DNA of 64,000 nucleotides from Allobosea sp. LC85 (GCF_000735605.1 NZ_JPKG01000027.1:1-64000), one strand, 5' to 3'. Counted from the first letter of the stretch, positions 27,802-40,126 are shown. Program-made: numbers and translations. The notes: generated by a model not told the origin, from the letters alone.

Positions 27802-29418
27802 ATGCCTGTGGAGACCATCGGTCACTTCAACACCGCCTGCGGCGCCGACACATTCGGCTTCCGCAAGCTCAAGGCGGTGCGCTGGAACTTCGAAGCGGCG
27901 CGCCTTTACGAGGAGTCGCTGCGGCGCGGCGAGTCCGAGATCGCCCATGGTGGTGCGCTCTGCGCCGATACCGGCAGCCACACCGGCCGGTCTCCGAAGG
28001 ACAAGTTCGTCGTCAAGGACGCGCTGACGGAAGGCACCGTCTGGTGGGAGAACAACGGCGCGATCACGCCGGCCCAGTTCGAGACCCTGCTCGCTGATTT
28101 CATCAGCCACGCCGAAGGCAAGGAACTCTTCGCCCAGGATCTCTATGGCGGGGCCGACCCGGTGCATCGCGTCAAGGCCCGGGTCTTCACCGAGTTCGCC
28201 TGGCACTCGCTCTTCATCCGCAACCTGCTGATCCGCCCGGCTCCGGAAGAGATTCCGGCCTATGTGCCGGAGATGACGATTGTCGATCTCCCGAGCTTCA
28301 AGGCCGATCCCAAGCGCCATGGCTGCCGCAGCGAGACCGTCGTCGCCATCGACTTCACCCGCAAGATCGTGCTGATCGGCGGCTCGGCCTATGCCGGCGA
28401 GATGAAGAAGTCGGTCTTCACCTATCTGAACTACATCCTGCCGACCAAGGGTGTCGTGCCGATGCATTGCTCAGCGAATGTCGGCCGCAATGACGAGCCG
28501 GCGATCTTCTTCGGCCTCTCCGGCACCGGCAAGACCACGCTGTCGGCAGACCCTGACCGCACGCTCATCGGCGATGACGAGCATGGCTGGTCGAAGGAGG
28601 GTATCTTCAATTTCGAGGGTGGCTGCTACGCCAAGACGATCAAGCTCTCGGCCGAGGCCGAGCCGCAGATCTATGCCGCTTCGCAGCGTTTTGGCACCGT
28701 GCTCGAGAACGTCGTACTCGACCCGATCAGCCGCGTCGTGGATTTCGACGACCAGAGCAAGACCGAGAACACCCGCTCGGCCTATCCGCTCGATTTCATC
28801 CCGAATGCGTCGCGTACCGGTCGGGCCGGCACGCCCAAGAACATCGTGATGCTGACGGCGGACGCATTTGGCGTGATGCCGCCGATCGCCAAGCTGACCC
28901 CGGCCGAGGCGATGTACCATTTCCTCTCCGGCTACACCGCCAAGGTTGCCGGCACGGAGCGCGGACTCGTCGGCGTCGAGCCGGAGTTCTCGACCTGCTT
29001 CGGCTCGCCCTTCCTGCCGCGTCACCCGTCCGAATACGCCAATCTGCTGCGCGACTTCATCGCCAAGCACCATGTCGATTGCTGGTTGGTGAACACTGGC
29101 TGGACCGGCGGCAAGTACGGCACCGGCCGGCGCATGCCGATCCGCGTTACCCGCCGCCTGCTGTCGGCGGCGCTGGATGGCTCGCTCAACCGTGCCGATT
29201 TCCGCCGCGATCCCTATTTCGGCTTCGCGGTACCGACCTCGGTGCCGGGCGTCGAGCCGCACATCCTCTATCCCGTCAAGACCTGGCAGGATAAGGCCGA
29301 GTTCGCCGAGACCGCCAAGAAGCTCGTCGGCATGTTCCGCGAGAACTTCAAGCGCTTCGAGAGCCATGTCGATGATGCCGTGAAAGCGGCGGCGCCGACC
29401 AGTTCGCTCGCGGCGTGA
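27802..29418 (+). CDS. pckA: Phosphoenolpyruvate carboxykinase (ATP)
   Basis: Converts oxaloacetate and ATP to phosphoenolpyruvate, CO2 and ADP: the first step of gluconeogenesis from C4 acids. The 538-residue enzyme has the P-loop [16 protein letters not shown], the metal-binding GDDEHGWS, and the substrate loop [13 protein letters not shown]. The ATG at 27802 follows CGGGAGA. Placement beside chvI is conserved, and in Sinorhizobium and Agrobacterium ChvI affects pckA. The 187-base upstream region includes the AT-rich stretch TTTAATCGATTTAAG that may be part of its promoter. Confidence 0.97.
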   Translation: MPVETIGHFNTACGADTFGFRKLKAVRWNFEAARLYEESLRRGESEIAHGGALCADTGSHTGRSPKDKFVVKDALTEGTVWWENNGAITPAQFETLLADFISHAEGKELFAQDLYGGADPVHRVKARVFTEFAWHSLFIRNLLIRPAPEEIPAYVPEMTIVDLPSFKADPKRHGCRSETVVAIDFTRKIVLIGGSAYAGEMKKSVFTYLNYILPTKGVVPMHCSANVGRNDEPAIFFGLSGTGKTTLSADPDRTLIGDDEHGWSKEGIFNFEGGCYAKTIKLSAEAEPQIYAASQRFGTVLENVVLDPISRVVDFDDQSKTENTRSAYPLDFIPNASRTGRAGTPKNIVMLTADAFGVMPPIAKLTPAEAMYHFLSGYTAKVAGTERGLVGVEPEFSTCFGSPFLPRHPSEYANLLRDFIAKHHVDCWLVNTGWTGGKYGTGRRMPIRVTRRLLSAALDGSLNRADFRRDPYFGFAVPTSVPGVEPHILYPVKTWQDKAEFAETAKKLVGMFRENFKRFESHVDDAVKAAAPTSSLAA

Positions 29419-29454
29419 CACCCGAATCGGTTTGATGTGTTACGAGAGGCGGCG

Positions 29455-30465
29455 ATGAGCCGCCTCTCTTTGATTCTGCTGAAGCTTCTCACTACCTTCG
29501 TCATCGTCGGGGCGGGTCTTTGGGGGGGCGGTCTCCTGCTGTTCCGCCTGAATGGTGCGCTGGCCATCATGGGCGCCATCGGCTTCGGCTTCGCCGCGCT
29601 GGCCGGGCTGATCGGCATCTGGACCGGCGCGCTGCGGCTGCCGCTGGGCTTCGCAGTCCTGTTCCTCGGTCTGCTCGGCTGGTGGAACAGCATGCTGCCA
29701 TCCCATGATCGCGACTGGATACCCGAACTCGCCCACCTGCCGGAGGTCGCGGGCGAAGGTGATCGCATCACCGTCACCAATCTGCGTCATTTCCGCTGGC
29801 GCACCGAAACCGACTACGATCAGCACTGGGAAACGCGCAGCTTCGACCTCTCGAAGATCGAGGGCGCCGATCTCTTCCTGTCCTACTGGTCCGGCGAGGC
29901 GATCGCGCACCTGCTCGTCAGCTTCACCTTTTCGGATTCTCTGCCGCTGACCTTTTCGATCGAGGTCCGGCGCGAGAAGGGCGAGGAATGGTCGTCGCTC
30001 GCCGGCTTCTTCCGGACCTATGAGATGGCCTATGTCGCCGCCGACGAGCGCGACATCGTTGGCCTGCGCACCCATGCGCGCGGCGAGGATGTGAGGCTGT
30101 TCCGGCTTGCCGCCACATCGGACCGTGCCCGCGATGTGCTGCTCGCCTATGTCGCCGACGTCAACCGGCTGGCGAAGAAGCCGCGCTGGTACAACACGCT
30201 GATGACCAATTGCACGACGGTGGTCTACCATCTCGTCGGCTCGGTTGCGCCGGGCTGGGCCTTCTCGCTGCCGCTCGATCCGCGCGTGCTGCTCTCGGGC
30301 TACCTGCCGGGCTACCTCGCCCGCATCGGTGCGATCCGCTCCGACATGCCGCTGGACGAGCTGATTCGACGCGGGCGCATCAGCGAGCGGGCGCGCATGC
30401 TTTCCCTCGACGATCCCGAATTCTCGCAGAGGATTCGCGAGGGCGTGCCGACGGGCCGGCCGTAA
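29455..30465 (+). CDS. DUF4105 membrane protein
   Basis: A 336-residue protein with three N-terminal hydrophobic segments (residues 5-85) and a large soluble part. NCTTVVYHLV near residue 252 is the Asn-Cys-Thr signature of DUF4105, a family with a possible papain-like or NlpC-like catalytic Cys. Function is unknown. ATG 29455 is preceded by GAGAGGCGG. It begins 36 bases after pckA and could share its transcript. A copy of the hairpin repeat begins 19 bases after its stop. Confidence 0.8.
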   Translation: MSRLSLILLKLLTTFVIVGAGLWGGGLLLFRLNGALAIMGAIGFGFAALAGLIGIWTGALRLPLGFAVLFLGLLGWWNSMLPSHDRDWIPELAHLPEVAGEGDRITVTNLRHFRWRTETDYDQHWETRSFDLSKIEGADLFLSYWSGEAIAHLLVSFTFSDSLPLTFSIEVRREKGEEWSSLAGFFRTYEMAYVAADERDIVGLRTHARGEDVRLFRLAATSDRARDVLLAYVADVNRLAKKPRWYNTLMTNCTTVVYHLVGSVAPGWAFSLPLDPRVLLSGYLPGYLARIGAIRSDMPLDELIRRGRISERARMLSLDDPEFSQRIREGVPTGRP

Positions 30466-30484
30466 CCCCTCGCAATCTCGTGAC

Positions 30485-30588
30485 TAAAGCATCGCCCCAA
30501 AAAATGGATTGCGGTTTTCGGGGCAAAGCCGATGCAAACACAAAGAGTTGGATCATCGGCCCGGATACGATTTCCGGTTCGACGATCT
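30485..30588 (+). repeat. Composite hairpin intergenic repeat, copy 2
   Basis: Sense to the preceding DUF4105 gene. It starts TAAAGCATCG and ends its first hairpin with CCGATGC at 30529-30535. One G in the CCCGAAAA arm is A, giving a mismatch, and the 3' arm is GGGGCAAAG as in copy 1. The second hairpin (30551-30588, GATCATCGGCCCGGATA...) is complete but has several mismatches, so this is the most degenerate full-length copy. Confidence 0.85.
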
Positions 30589-30657
30589 GGGCTCGTCCGC
30601 CGGCACGCGCAGGGGCGGCGGATTGCGCGGCACGGGCCGGGCTGACGGTCAAGGCGG

Positions 30658-32118
30658 CTACCTGAAGAAGATCACCGTCTGAAGCAGGAAGAGCGGGATC
30701 AGGATCGCACCGGACCACATCATGTAGCCGAAGAAGCTCGGCATATTGACCTTCCGATCCTTGGCGATGGCGTAGACCATGAAGTTCGGCGCGTTGCCGA
30801 TATAGCTGTTGGCTCCCATGAAGACGGCGCCGGCCGAGATCGCCGTCAGAGTCAACGCGCCGGTCGTCATCAGGGCTTTTGCGTTGCCACCGGCGAGCTC
30901 GAAGAAGACCAGATAGGTCGGGGCATTGTCGAGGAAAGACGAGAGGATGCCGGTCAGCCAGAAATAGGCGGCGTTGTTCGGCGTTCCGTCCGCATGCGTC
31001 ACCATCGCGACGAGCGGTGCGAACGCCCCGTCCTTGCCGGCCTGCAGCATCGCCAGAACCGGAATGATGCAGACGAAGATGCCGGCAAAGAGCTTGGCGA
31101 CCTCCTTGATCGGCCCCCAGCTGAATTCGTTGCCGGCGCGCACGGGCTTCGGCGTCAGCGCGAGCGAGAGCCCGGCAAGGCCGAGCAGGATCGCGTCGCG
31201 CACCACATCCTGCAGTTCGACACGAACGCCATGGAAGTCGAAGACGGTGCCGGGCTTCCAGTTCGCCGACATCAGGATGGCGAGGATGACGCCGCCGAGC
31301 AGCGCGATATTGATCTTGCCGAAGAGCTTGATGGCGCGGTCCGGCGTCGGATCCCTGAGCGCGGGGATGCCTTTTTCCTTGCTGACGAAGTAGCTGTCGA
31401 GCGCGAAGAACAGGGCCAGCAGCACGGCGACCGCGAAGCTGGTTTCCAGCAGAAGGTGCTGGGTCGTCCAGAAGAAGCTGACGCCGCGCAGGAAGCCGAG
31501 AAACAGCGGTGGATCTCCGAGCGGCGTCAGGGAGCCGCCGATATTCGAGACCAGGAAGATGAAGAACACGACGACATGCACATTGTGGTGGCGGTTGTCG
31601 TTGGCGCGTAGCAGCGGCCGGATCATGATGATCGAGGCGCCGGTCGTGCCGACCACGCTCGCCATCGCGGTCCCGATTGCCAGCAGAGCCGTATTGGTTG
31701 CTGGCGTGCCTTGAAGATTTCCGGTGATCAGGATGCCGCCGGCAATGGTGAAGAGCGCGAAGAGCAGGATGATGAAGGGGATGTATTCGAGCAGCGCCGT
31801 GTGAAGCAGCGATCCGAGCGCCGGATCAAAGCCGCGGAAGAGGACTAGCGGCACCAGCACGAGCGCCGCCCAGAAGGCTGCGAACTTGCCGTAATTGAGC
31901 TCCCAGAAATGCGGAAACAGGATCGGCCCGAGGGCGATCGAGAGCAGCATGCCGGCAAAGGGGAGAGCCCAGGCCGCACCGAGCGTCGCGCCGCCGATAT
32001 CGCCTGCCGCGAACGCGATGCTGGGAACAAGGCACAGCGCCAAGGCCGCGCCCGCAAGCGAAATCACTGTCTTCAAGGACCGCTCTCCCCAATCCCGATA
32101 TCGAGCGGTTTCCGTCAT
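30658..32118 (-). CDS. NhaD-like sodium:proton antiporter (ArsB/NhaD superfamily)
   Basis: A 486-residue inner-membrane transporter with about 12-13 hydrophobic segments and an N-terminal signal-like helix. The motif SNIGGSLTPLGDPPLFLGFL in the middle and SSFLDNAPTYLVFFELAGG near the C-terminus match the ion transporter superfamily of NhaD, ArsB and citrate carriers. Na+/H+ exchange is the most likely activity but the ion is not proven by sequence. ATG 32118 is chosen because the frame further upstream reads antisense through the next gene and lacks membrane character. Confidence 0.8.
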   Translation of the reverse strand: MTETARYRDWGERSLKTVISLAGAALALCLVPSIAFAAGDIGGATLGAAWALPFAGMLLSIALGPILFPHFWELNYGKFAAFWAALVLVPLVLFRGFDPALGSLLHTALLEYIPFIILLFALFTIAGGILITGNLQGTPATNTALLAIGTAMASVVGTTGASIIMIRPLLRANDNRHHNVHVVVFFIFLVSNIGGSLTPLGDPPLFLGFLRGVSFFWTTQHLLLETSFAVAVLLALFFALDSYFVSKEKGIPALRDPTPDRAIKLFGKINIALLGGVILAILMSANWKPGTVFDFHGVRVELQDVVRDAILLGLAGLSLALTPKPVRAGNEFSWGPIKEVAKLFAGIFVCIIPVLAMLQAGKDGAFAPLVAMVTHADGTPNNAAYFWLTGILSSFLDNAPTYLVFFELAGGNAKALMTTGALTLTAISAGAVFMGANSYIGNAPNFMVYAIAKDRKVNMPSFFGYMMWSGAILIPLFLLQTVIFFR

Positions 32119-32230
32119 CGCCCGGTTGTGTTGTCGCGTAAAGGCTGATCGGAGGGCTAGCAACCTCACGGCGAAATGGCGTAGCTGCGCAATCCTGCCG
32201 ATAGGGCGCGATTCAGATGGGGCTTCGACG

Positions 32231-32710
32231 ATGCAACCGGCTTTCTCGACACTGTTCGGACTCGGCCTTTTGGCGGCGTCTTCAGCTTCGGCCTTCGCCC
32301 AGGTCGCGGTCGAGGAGATCAAGGCCCAGCTCTTCCTCGAGCGCACCGGCAGGCTCTCGGAGAATCTGGTCGGAACGAAGAAGGTGCTCCGCAACACGGT
32401 GATCGGCGAGGGCGATGTCGGCGAGCCGGCCGATGCGCTGCTGGTGACGCTTGCCTTCACCGGCGCGAAGAACACCAAATCCTCGGACAAGATCGCCCGC
32501 GATCTCGCCTCGCTCACCGTCAGGCAGAAGGCGAAGACCGGCGAGAAGATCCTGCTCAGGCGCGTCTATGGCGGGTTCCTCTTCGGCGAGGAGGGGCGCA
32601 TCCACAAGGCTTTCCTGCTCGACAGCGCCACCTGCGCGCCGCTCGAGATCGAGGTGAAGGTCGGCAAGAGTCGTAAGGAAGCGAAGCTGGATTTCTTCTG
32701 TGGCGAGTAG
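32231..32710 (+). CDS. Exported protein of unknown function
   Basis: A 159-residue protein. The first 23 residues (LFGLGLLAASSASAFAQ) form a clear Sec signal peptide with an AFA-Q cleavage site. The mature part is charged, with two Cys residues (STCAPLEI, FFCGE) near the end that could form a disulfide in the periplasm. I recognise no family. It is divergent from the NhaD-like gene with a 112-base gap, and 92 bases before the amidotransferase gene on the same strand. Confidence 0.65.
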   Translation: MQPAFSTLFGLGLLAASSASAFAQVAVEEIKAQLFLERTGRLSENLVGTKKVLRNTVIGEGDVGEPADALLVTLAFTGAKNTKSSDKIARDLASLTVRQKAKTGEKILLRRVYGGFLFGEEGRIHKAFLLDSATCAPLEIEVKVGKSRKEAKLDFFCGE

Positions 32711-32802
32711 AGTTCGGGGAAGATTTGTTATGTCAGGGTTCATTTTAGTGGAATAATCTCCTCGATGCGGCGTCCCGCCCGCAGCCTGATTCGGGACCGA
32801 CC

Positions 32803-33591
32803 ATGTGCCGTTTCCTCGCCTATTCCGGCGTTCCGGTTTTTCTTGAGGATTTCGTCGCCTCGCCCTGCCATTCGCTGATTCACCAGTCGCTCCATGCCGA
32901 GGAGACCAAGACCGGCACGAATGGCGACGGCTTTGGCGTCGGCTGGTATGGCGAGAAGCCGGAGCCCGGGCAGTATCGCGAGGTCAGGCCGGCCTGGTCC
33001 GACGAGAACCTGCTCTCGATCGCCCGTCAGGTGCGCTCGCATCTCTTCTTCGCGCATGTGCGCGCCGCGACAGGGACGGCGACGACGCGGGCCAATTGCC
33101 ATCCCTTCGTCCATGGCCGGCATCTCTTCATGCATAACGGCCAGATCGGCGGCTACGCCCTGATCCGCCGCAAGCTCGAGAGCCTGATTCCCGATTCGCT
33201 CTACGCCGCCCGTGTCGGCACGACGGATTCGGAAGCGATCTTCCTGCTGGCGCTCGCCCGCATGGCGGATGGCTGCTCGCCCGGCGAAGCGTTGGCCTGG
33301 ACCTTGGGCGAGGCGCTGGCCCTGATGCAGGCAGCCGGCATTCGCGAGCCCTTGCGCTGCGCCGCCGCGCTAGCCGATGGCGAGACGATCCACGCCTTTC
33401 GCTGGTCTTCGGATACGCGTCCGCCGACGCTCTACATCTGCAACCGCAGTGACAGCATCGTCGTCGCGTCCGAGCCGGTCGATGCCGCGCGCGACTGCTG
33501 GCAGGCGCTCGGATGCAACTCGATGGTGTCGGTGACATCCGGCGCAATCACGGTCAGCCCGTTCGAGGTGGGCCTTCGGCAGGCCGCCTGA
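32803..33591 (+). CDS. Class II glutamine amidotransferase-like protein (GATase_4/YafJ type)
   Basis: Ntn-hydrolase domain protein of 262 aa. It begins MCRFLAYSG, so removal of Met exposes Cys2 as the N-terminal nucleophile. TNGDGFGVGWYG, FFAHVRAATG and HNGQIGG are the glutamine-binding signatures. No synthase domain is fused and none is next to it, so the ammonia acceptor is unknown. EgtC-like gamma-glutamyl hydrolase activity is an alternative, but no ergothioneine genes are present here. The hrpB gene begins 47 bases downstream. Confidence 0.85.
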   Translation: MCRFLAYSGVPVFLEDFVASPCHSLIHQSLHAEETKTGTNGDGFGVGWYGEKPEPGQYREVRPAWSDENLLSIARQVRSHLFFAHVRAATGTATTRANCHPFVHGRHLFMHNGQIGGYALIRRKLESLIPDSLYAARVGTTDSEAIFLLALARMADGCSPGEALAWTLGEALALMQAAGIREPLRCAAALADGETIHAFRWSSDTRPPTLYICNRSDSIVVASEPVDAARDCWQALGCNSMVSVTSGAITVSPFEVGLRQAA

Positions 33592-33638
33592 GTCCCACCA
33601 TCGCTTGCGTCCGTGCGCCGGCTGCGTCACATCGCGCC

Positions 33639-36146
33639 ATGCGCGATTTCGATACCCCGCTTCCGATCGATGCCGTCCTGGGCGATCTCGCCGCGGCGCT
33701 GCGTGCCGGCCCGAATGCGGTGCTGGTCGCTCCTCCCGGCGCCGGCAAGACCACGCGCGTCCCGCTCGCTCTGCTCGACGAGCCCTGGGCGGCCGGCGGC
33801 AAGCTGATCGTCCTCGAGCCGCGCCGGCTCGCGGCACGGGGCGCTGCCGGCCGCATGGCGCAGACGCTGGGGGAGCGCGTTGGCGACACGGTTGGCCTGC
33901 GTGTCCGGCTCGGATCGAAGATCGGGCCGAACACGCGGATCGAGGTCGTCACCGAGGGCGTCTTTGCCCGGATGATCCTCGACGACCCGGCGCTCGATGG
34001 CATCGCTGCCGTGCTCTTCGACGAATTCCACGAACGCTCGCTCGATGCCGATTTCGGTCTCGCGCTGGCGCTCGACGCGCAAGGCGGACTGCGCGAGGAC
34101 CTGCGCATCCTGGTGATGTCGGCCACGCTTGACGGGGCGCGGGTCGCAAAGCTGCTCGGCGCCGCGCCGGTCATCGAATCGCAGGGCCGGGCCTATCCGG
34201 TCGAGACGCGCTATCGCGGCCGGGATCCGCTGAAGCGGATCGAGGACCAGGTGACCGAGGCCGTGCAGCAGGCCCTGAACGAGCAACCGGGTTCGCTCCT
34301 CGTCTTCCTGCCGGGACAGGGTGAGATCAGGCGGGTCGAGGAGCGGCTGCGCGAACGCCTGCGCGACCCCGCGGTTGAGATCGCGCCGCTCTATGGCGCG
34401 CTCGATCAGGCCGAGCAGGATCGCGCCGTGCTGCCGGCGCCGGCCGGACGTCGCAAGATCGTGCTGGCGACCTCGATCGCCGAGACCTCGCTCACCATCG
34501 AGGGGGTGCGTGTGGTGGTCGATTCGGGCCTTGCACGCGTCCCCGTCTATGAGCCGGATATCGGCGTGACCCGGCTCGAGACCCGCCGGGTCAGCCGCGC
34601 TGCCGCTGACCAGCGCCGCGGCCGCGCCGGTCGCACCGAACCGGGAATGTGCTACCGCCTCTGGGAGGAGGCCGGCACCGGTGCGCTGGAAGCCTTCGCC
34701 CGGCCCGAAATCCTCTCTGCGGATCTCGCGCCCCTGCTGCTTGATTGCGCGGCCTGGGGCGTAGCCGATCCGACATCGCTCACCTTTCTCGACCAGCCGC
34801 CGGCGCCTGCCTTGAAGGAGGCGCGGGCACTGCTGCTCAATCTTGGTGCACTCGCCGCCGATGGGCGCATCACCGCCGATGGCCGGGCCTTGCAGGCCTT
34901 GCCGTTGCCGCCGCGCCTTGCCCGCATGGTCGTCGTTGCCGCGCGCTTCGATCAGGCCAGGGCAGCGGCGGAACTGGCGGCGCTTCTTGTCGAACGGGGC
35001 CTGGGTGGGGACGCGCCGGATCTCGCCGAGCGGGCCGAGCAATTCGGGCGGGAGCGCGGCGGTCGCGCCGCCGATATGCGCCGCCTCGCGGAGGGCTGGG
35101 CCCGGTTGGCGGAGAAGGCGAGCCCGCCTGGGCGCGACGCGCCGGGCTCCACCGGCTTCCTGCTCGCGCTCGCCTATCCCGATCGAATCGCCAGGCTCCG
35201 CGCACCGGGCTCGGGCCAGTATCTCCTGGCCAATGGCCGCGGTGCCGCGCTGGAACCGACGCAGCGCCTCGCCCGCGAGCCCTGGATCGTCGTTGCGGAC
35301 ATGACGGGCGCGGCGCAGCAGGCCCGAATCCTCGGCGGTGCTGCGATCGGCGAAGACGAGGTCATGCGGCAGGCCGCAGATGGCCTCGCGCCCTTCGGCC
35401 TGGAGGAACGGACGGAAACGATCTTCGATCGCAATGCCCGCGCCCTGCGCGCCCGCGCGCTCAGGCGCTATGGCGCGATCAGCCTGTCGGAGCGCCCGCT
35501 TCCGGTCGAGGGGACGCCGGAGAACGCTGCGATCCTGGCCGCGGGCGTCGCGACGCTGGGTGTGGGGTTGCTGCCATGGACAAAGGCGCAGCAGCAGTTG
35601 CGCGAGCGCGCCGCCTTCCTGCGGCAGGCCGCGGCAGGCACTGCCGGCGATAATCCCTGGCCCGATCTGTCCGATGCCGGGCTCGCGGCCGAGCCGGAAC
35701 TCTGGCTGGCGCCCCATATCGAGGGTCGAGCCTCGCTCGCGGCGATCGAGCCGGCCGACCTCGACGCGGCGCTGGCAAGCCTGCTGCCCTGGGATCTGAA
35801 GCGCCGGCTCGATGCCGAGGCCCCGACGCATTTCGCCGCACCGACCGGCTCCCATCTCGCGGTCGACTACGCGGCCGAGGCAGGGCCGACCATCTCGGTG
35901 CGTGTGCAGGAGCTCTACGGGCTTAGCCAGCACCCCTCGCTCGCGGCTGGCCGGGTGCCGCTCGTCCTGGAGCTGCTGTCGCCGGCGCATCGGCCGATCC
36001 AGGTCACGCGCGACCTCCCGGGCTTCTGGCGCGGCTCATGGGCTGCGGTGAAGGCCGACATGAAGGGCCGCTATCCCCGCCATCTCTGGCCGGACGATCC
36101 GGCCGCTGCGCTGCCGACGACGCGGGCGAAGCCGCGCGGCACCTGA
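33639..36146 (+). CDS. hrpB: ATP-dependent RNA helicase HrpB
   Basis: DEAH-type helicase of 835 aa. Walker A is APPGAGKTTRVPLALL (about 30-45), motif II is DEFHERSLDADF (Phe in place of the usual Ala), motif III MSATLDG, motif VI QRRGRAGRTEPG, and the C-terminal HrpB domain ends FWRGSWAAVKADMKGRYPRH, as in Escherichia coli HrpB. Its RNA target is not known for most bacteria. ATG 33639 is used because the longer frame overlaps the amidotransferase gene. The gene is convergent with the DUF1194 gene, seven bases away. Confidence 0.93.
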   Translation: MRDFDTPLPIDAVLGDLAAALRAGPNAVLVAPPGAGKTTRVPLALLDEPWAAGGKLIVLEPRRLAARGAAGRMAQTLGERVGDTVGLRVRLGSKIGPNTRIEVVTEGVFARMILDDPALDGIAAVLFDEFHERSLDADFGLALALDAQGGLREDLRILVMSATLDGARVAKLLGAAPVIESQGRAYPVETRYRGRDPLKRIEDQVTEAVQQALNEQPGSLLVFLPGQGEIRRVEERLRERLRDPAVEIAPLYGALDQAEQDRAVLPAPAGRRKIVLATSIAETSLTIEGVRVVVDSGLARVPVYEPDIGVTRLETRRVSRAAADQRRGRAGRTEPGMCYRLWEEAGTGALEAFARPEILSADLAPLLLDCAAWGVADPTSLTFLDQPPAPALKEARALLLNLGALAADGRITADGRALQALPLPPRLARMVVVAARFDQARAAAELAALLVERGLGGDAPDLAERAEQFGRERGGRAADMRRLAEGWARLAEKASPPGRDAPGSTGFLLALAYPDRIARLRAPGSGQYLLANGRGAALEPTQRLAREPWIVVADMTGAAQQARILGGAAIGEDEVMRQAADGLAPFGLEERTETIFDRNARALRARALRRYGAISLSERPLPVEGTPENAAILAAGVATLGVGLLPWTKAQQQLRERAAFLRQAAAGTAGDNPWPDLSDAGLAAEPELWLAPHIEGRASLAAIEPADLDAALASLLPWDLKRRLDAEAPTHFAAPTGSHLAVDYAAEAGPTISVRVQELYGLSQHPSLAAGRVPLVLELLSPAHRPIQVTRDLPGFWRGSWAAVKADMKGRYPRHLWPDDPAAALPTTRAKPRGT

Positions 36147-36153
36147 GTTCCCC

Positions 36154-36981
36154 TCAGTTCCCCATCCGGTCGCGCCACTGTCTCTCACCCGAGAGGCAGG
36201 ACACACGCGACTCCTTGGACTGCGCCTTCCGGATGGTAGCCTCGGGAGCAGGGGCTTCGGGAGCAGGAGCTTCGGCAATCTCGCGCACCAGCTTGGTGCG
36301 GGTCGCATCAACGAACTGGTGACGCTCGCGGATCGGGATCACGAAGGCGCCAACGCCGGTGACCACACAATCCTCGTAATAGACGTCGAGATTGTCGATA
36401 TCGAAATAGCTCGCCTGCTTCAGCATCACCGGCAGGCCGTTGATGCTGATGCCCTTGTCGCGGGCATCGTCGCGCGCTGCGGTGACGGGCCGCCCGTCAT
36501 TGTTGGCGCCGTCGCCCGAGATGTCGATCACACGGCGCATCGCGGTGACATTGGCCTGCTCGAGCAGCGCCATTCCGAGATCGATCGCGCCCGAGATCGA
36601 GGTCCGCCGACCGCGCCGTGTCTGGGCCTCGCCCAGCTCCTCGGCAAAGGCGATGGCCGATTGCGGCGTGTCGATCACCGTCCAGGGCTTGACGATATGC
36701 TGGAAGTTGCCGCCGGCCCATTCGAAATAGGTCACGGCGATCTTGCCGATCGCGCCCTTGGCGATGGCCTCGTGCAACTGCTTCGAGCGAAAGGCCTCGA
36801 TATAGCCGCTGCGCTGCAGCGCGAGCTCGTCGAGATCCATGGAGTAGGACACATCGACCGCCAGCACGAGGGCGACATCGACCTCGTCGGGTGGGGCTGC
36901 CGCCGGCTGCGCATTCGGCGCCGTGACCGTCCAGAAACCGGCCGCCGTGAGACCCAAGAGACCGAACAGCACGCGCCGCAT
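36154..36981 (-). CDS. DUF1194 von Willebrand factor A-like exported protein
   Basis: A 275-residue protein with a signal peptide (FGLLGLTAAGFWTVTAPNAQ) and a VWA-type domain. The metal-ion-dependent adhesion site is complete: DVSYSMD (DxSxS), Thr in RRTSISGA and Asp in ISGDGANN. The C-terminus has an Ala-Pro-Glu-rich linker and one CLSG motif. It is likely periplasmic or secreted with a protein-binding role; the partner is unknown. ATG 36981 has GGAGGT four bases upstream, which decides against the ATG at 36996. Confidence 0.85.
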   Translation of the reverse strand: MRRVLFGLLGLTAAGFWTVTAPNAQPAAAPPDEVDVALVLAVDVSYSMDLDELALQRSGYIEAFRSKQLHEAIAKGAIGKIAVTYFEWAGGNFQHIVKPWTVIDTPQSAIAFAEELGEAQTRRGRRTSISGAIDLGMALLEQANVTAMRRVIDISGDGANNDGRPVTAARDDARDKGISINGLPVMLKQASYFDIDNLDVYYEDCVVTGVGAFVIPIRERHQFVDATRTKLVREIAEAPAPEAPAPEATIRKAQSKESRVSCLSGERQWRDRMGN

Positions 36982-37058
36982 CGCCACCTCCGTCATCAGG
37001 GAGCGGCGGGAGTGTGCGCCTCGTTTCGGCTCACGCCAAGGATGATTTATCGGCAGGA

Positions 37059-39184
<2,126 letters not shown>

Positions 39185-39215
39185 TCAGAACATGAATGAA
39201 TGAAGGTCCGACGCA

Positions 39216-39614
39216 GTGGCGAAACCGGAACTTGGTACCAAGCGCGTTTGCCCGACCACGGGACGCAAATTTTACGACCTGAACAAGGACCCGATCGTCT
39301 CGCCCTATACGGGGCAGGCTTTCCCGCGTTCGATGTTCGAGCCGCAGGCCAAAGCGGCGGCGGTTGTCGCCAAGGAAGCGGATGACGAGGACGAGACCGA
39401 GGCCGCTGACGGCGCGGTCGAGCTTGTCTCTCTCGATGAGGCCGATGCCGAGACGAGCGAGAAGGACACGGTCGTCACCAGCGAGGACGACATCGAGGTC
39501 GAGGACGACGTCGCTGCCGAGGAAGACGACACCTTCCTGGAAGAGGATGAGGAAGACGACGACAATGTCTCCGACCTGATCGACGGCGACATCGAGGGCG
39601 ACGAAGACGTCTGA
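39216..39614 (+). CDS. TIGR02300 FYDLN-acid family protein
   Basis: A 132-residue alphaproteobacterial protein of unknown function. The N-terminal 50 residues carry the signature KRVCPTTGRKFYDLNKDPI, including the name-giving FYDLN. Residues from about 65 onward are almost entirely Asp, Glu, Ala and Val, forming a highly acidic, probably disordered tail. The single Cys in VCPTTG recalls a zinc knuckle half-site. It is divergent from aroA and upstream of tRNA-Ala, an arrangement common in the order. Confidence 0.93.
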   Translation: MAKPELGTKRVCPTTGRKFYDLNKDPIVSPYTGQAFPRSMFEPQAKAAAVVAKEADDEDETEAADGAVELVSLDEADAETSEKDTVVTSEDDIEVEDDVAAEEDDTFLEEDEEDDDNVSDLIDGDIEGDEDV

Positions 39615-39643
39615 GGACAAAAAATATTTCTGCGATATAGGTG

Positions 39644-39672
39644 CTTGTGTCTTCGGCCGAGCCCGCCTATAG
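39644..39672 (+). promoter_or_regulatory. Candidate housekeeping promoter upstream of tRNA-Ala
   Basis: CTTGTG (39644-39649), 17 bases, then CTATAG (39667-39672). This is close to the alphaproteobacterial pattern CTTGAC-N17-CTATAT. It would start transcription about 100 bases before the tRNA. The match is moderate and the long leader is unusual, so confidence is low. Confidence 0.4.
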
Positions 39673-39783
39673 AGCCCTCCGTCGCGACAGTGACGACGCG
39701 GACATCGCCGGGCTTCGAGGTTGAAGCCACTCCTGCGGTGTCCGGGAATTTGCCGGTTGACCCCCAAATCAATCGGCCAGCGT

Positions 39784-39859
<76 letters not shown>

Positions 39860-40126
39860 AATTTTCCGACTAGGACCACATCATTGAGAGCGCCGGTCGA
39901 CAGCCGCGGGCCTGGTCGCCGTTGCCACGCCCAGCCCTCAGGCTTGCTGAGAACCGGCGAACAGATCTTTCCATGAGAAACATCGTCGCAGCAGCCCGAT
40001 CATGCCGGCGTTTTCGACCGGCCAGCGATTCGGTGATGCTGCGTCGGTGAGACCGCTGATTCCCTCAATTTGTCATTGCCCCCGCAGTAGGGCAAAGGGC
40101 TTGCCTGCAATGGGGAGAGGCAGGCC

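Noticed and set aside
32119-32517. N-terminal extension of the NhaD-like protein
   Set aside because: It would read antisense through the exported-protein gene and has no membrane character; ATG 32118 gives a normal start.
33627-35990. 787-residue minus-strand open frame
   Set aside because: Antisense shadow of hrpB; the plus-strand helicase motifs are complete.
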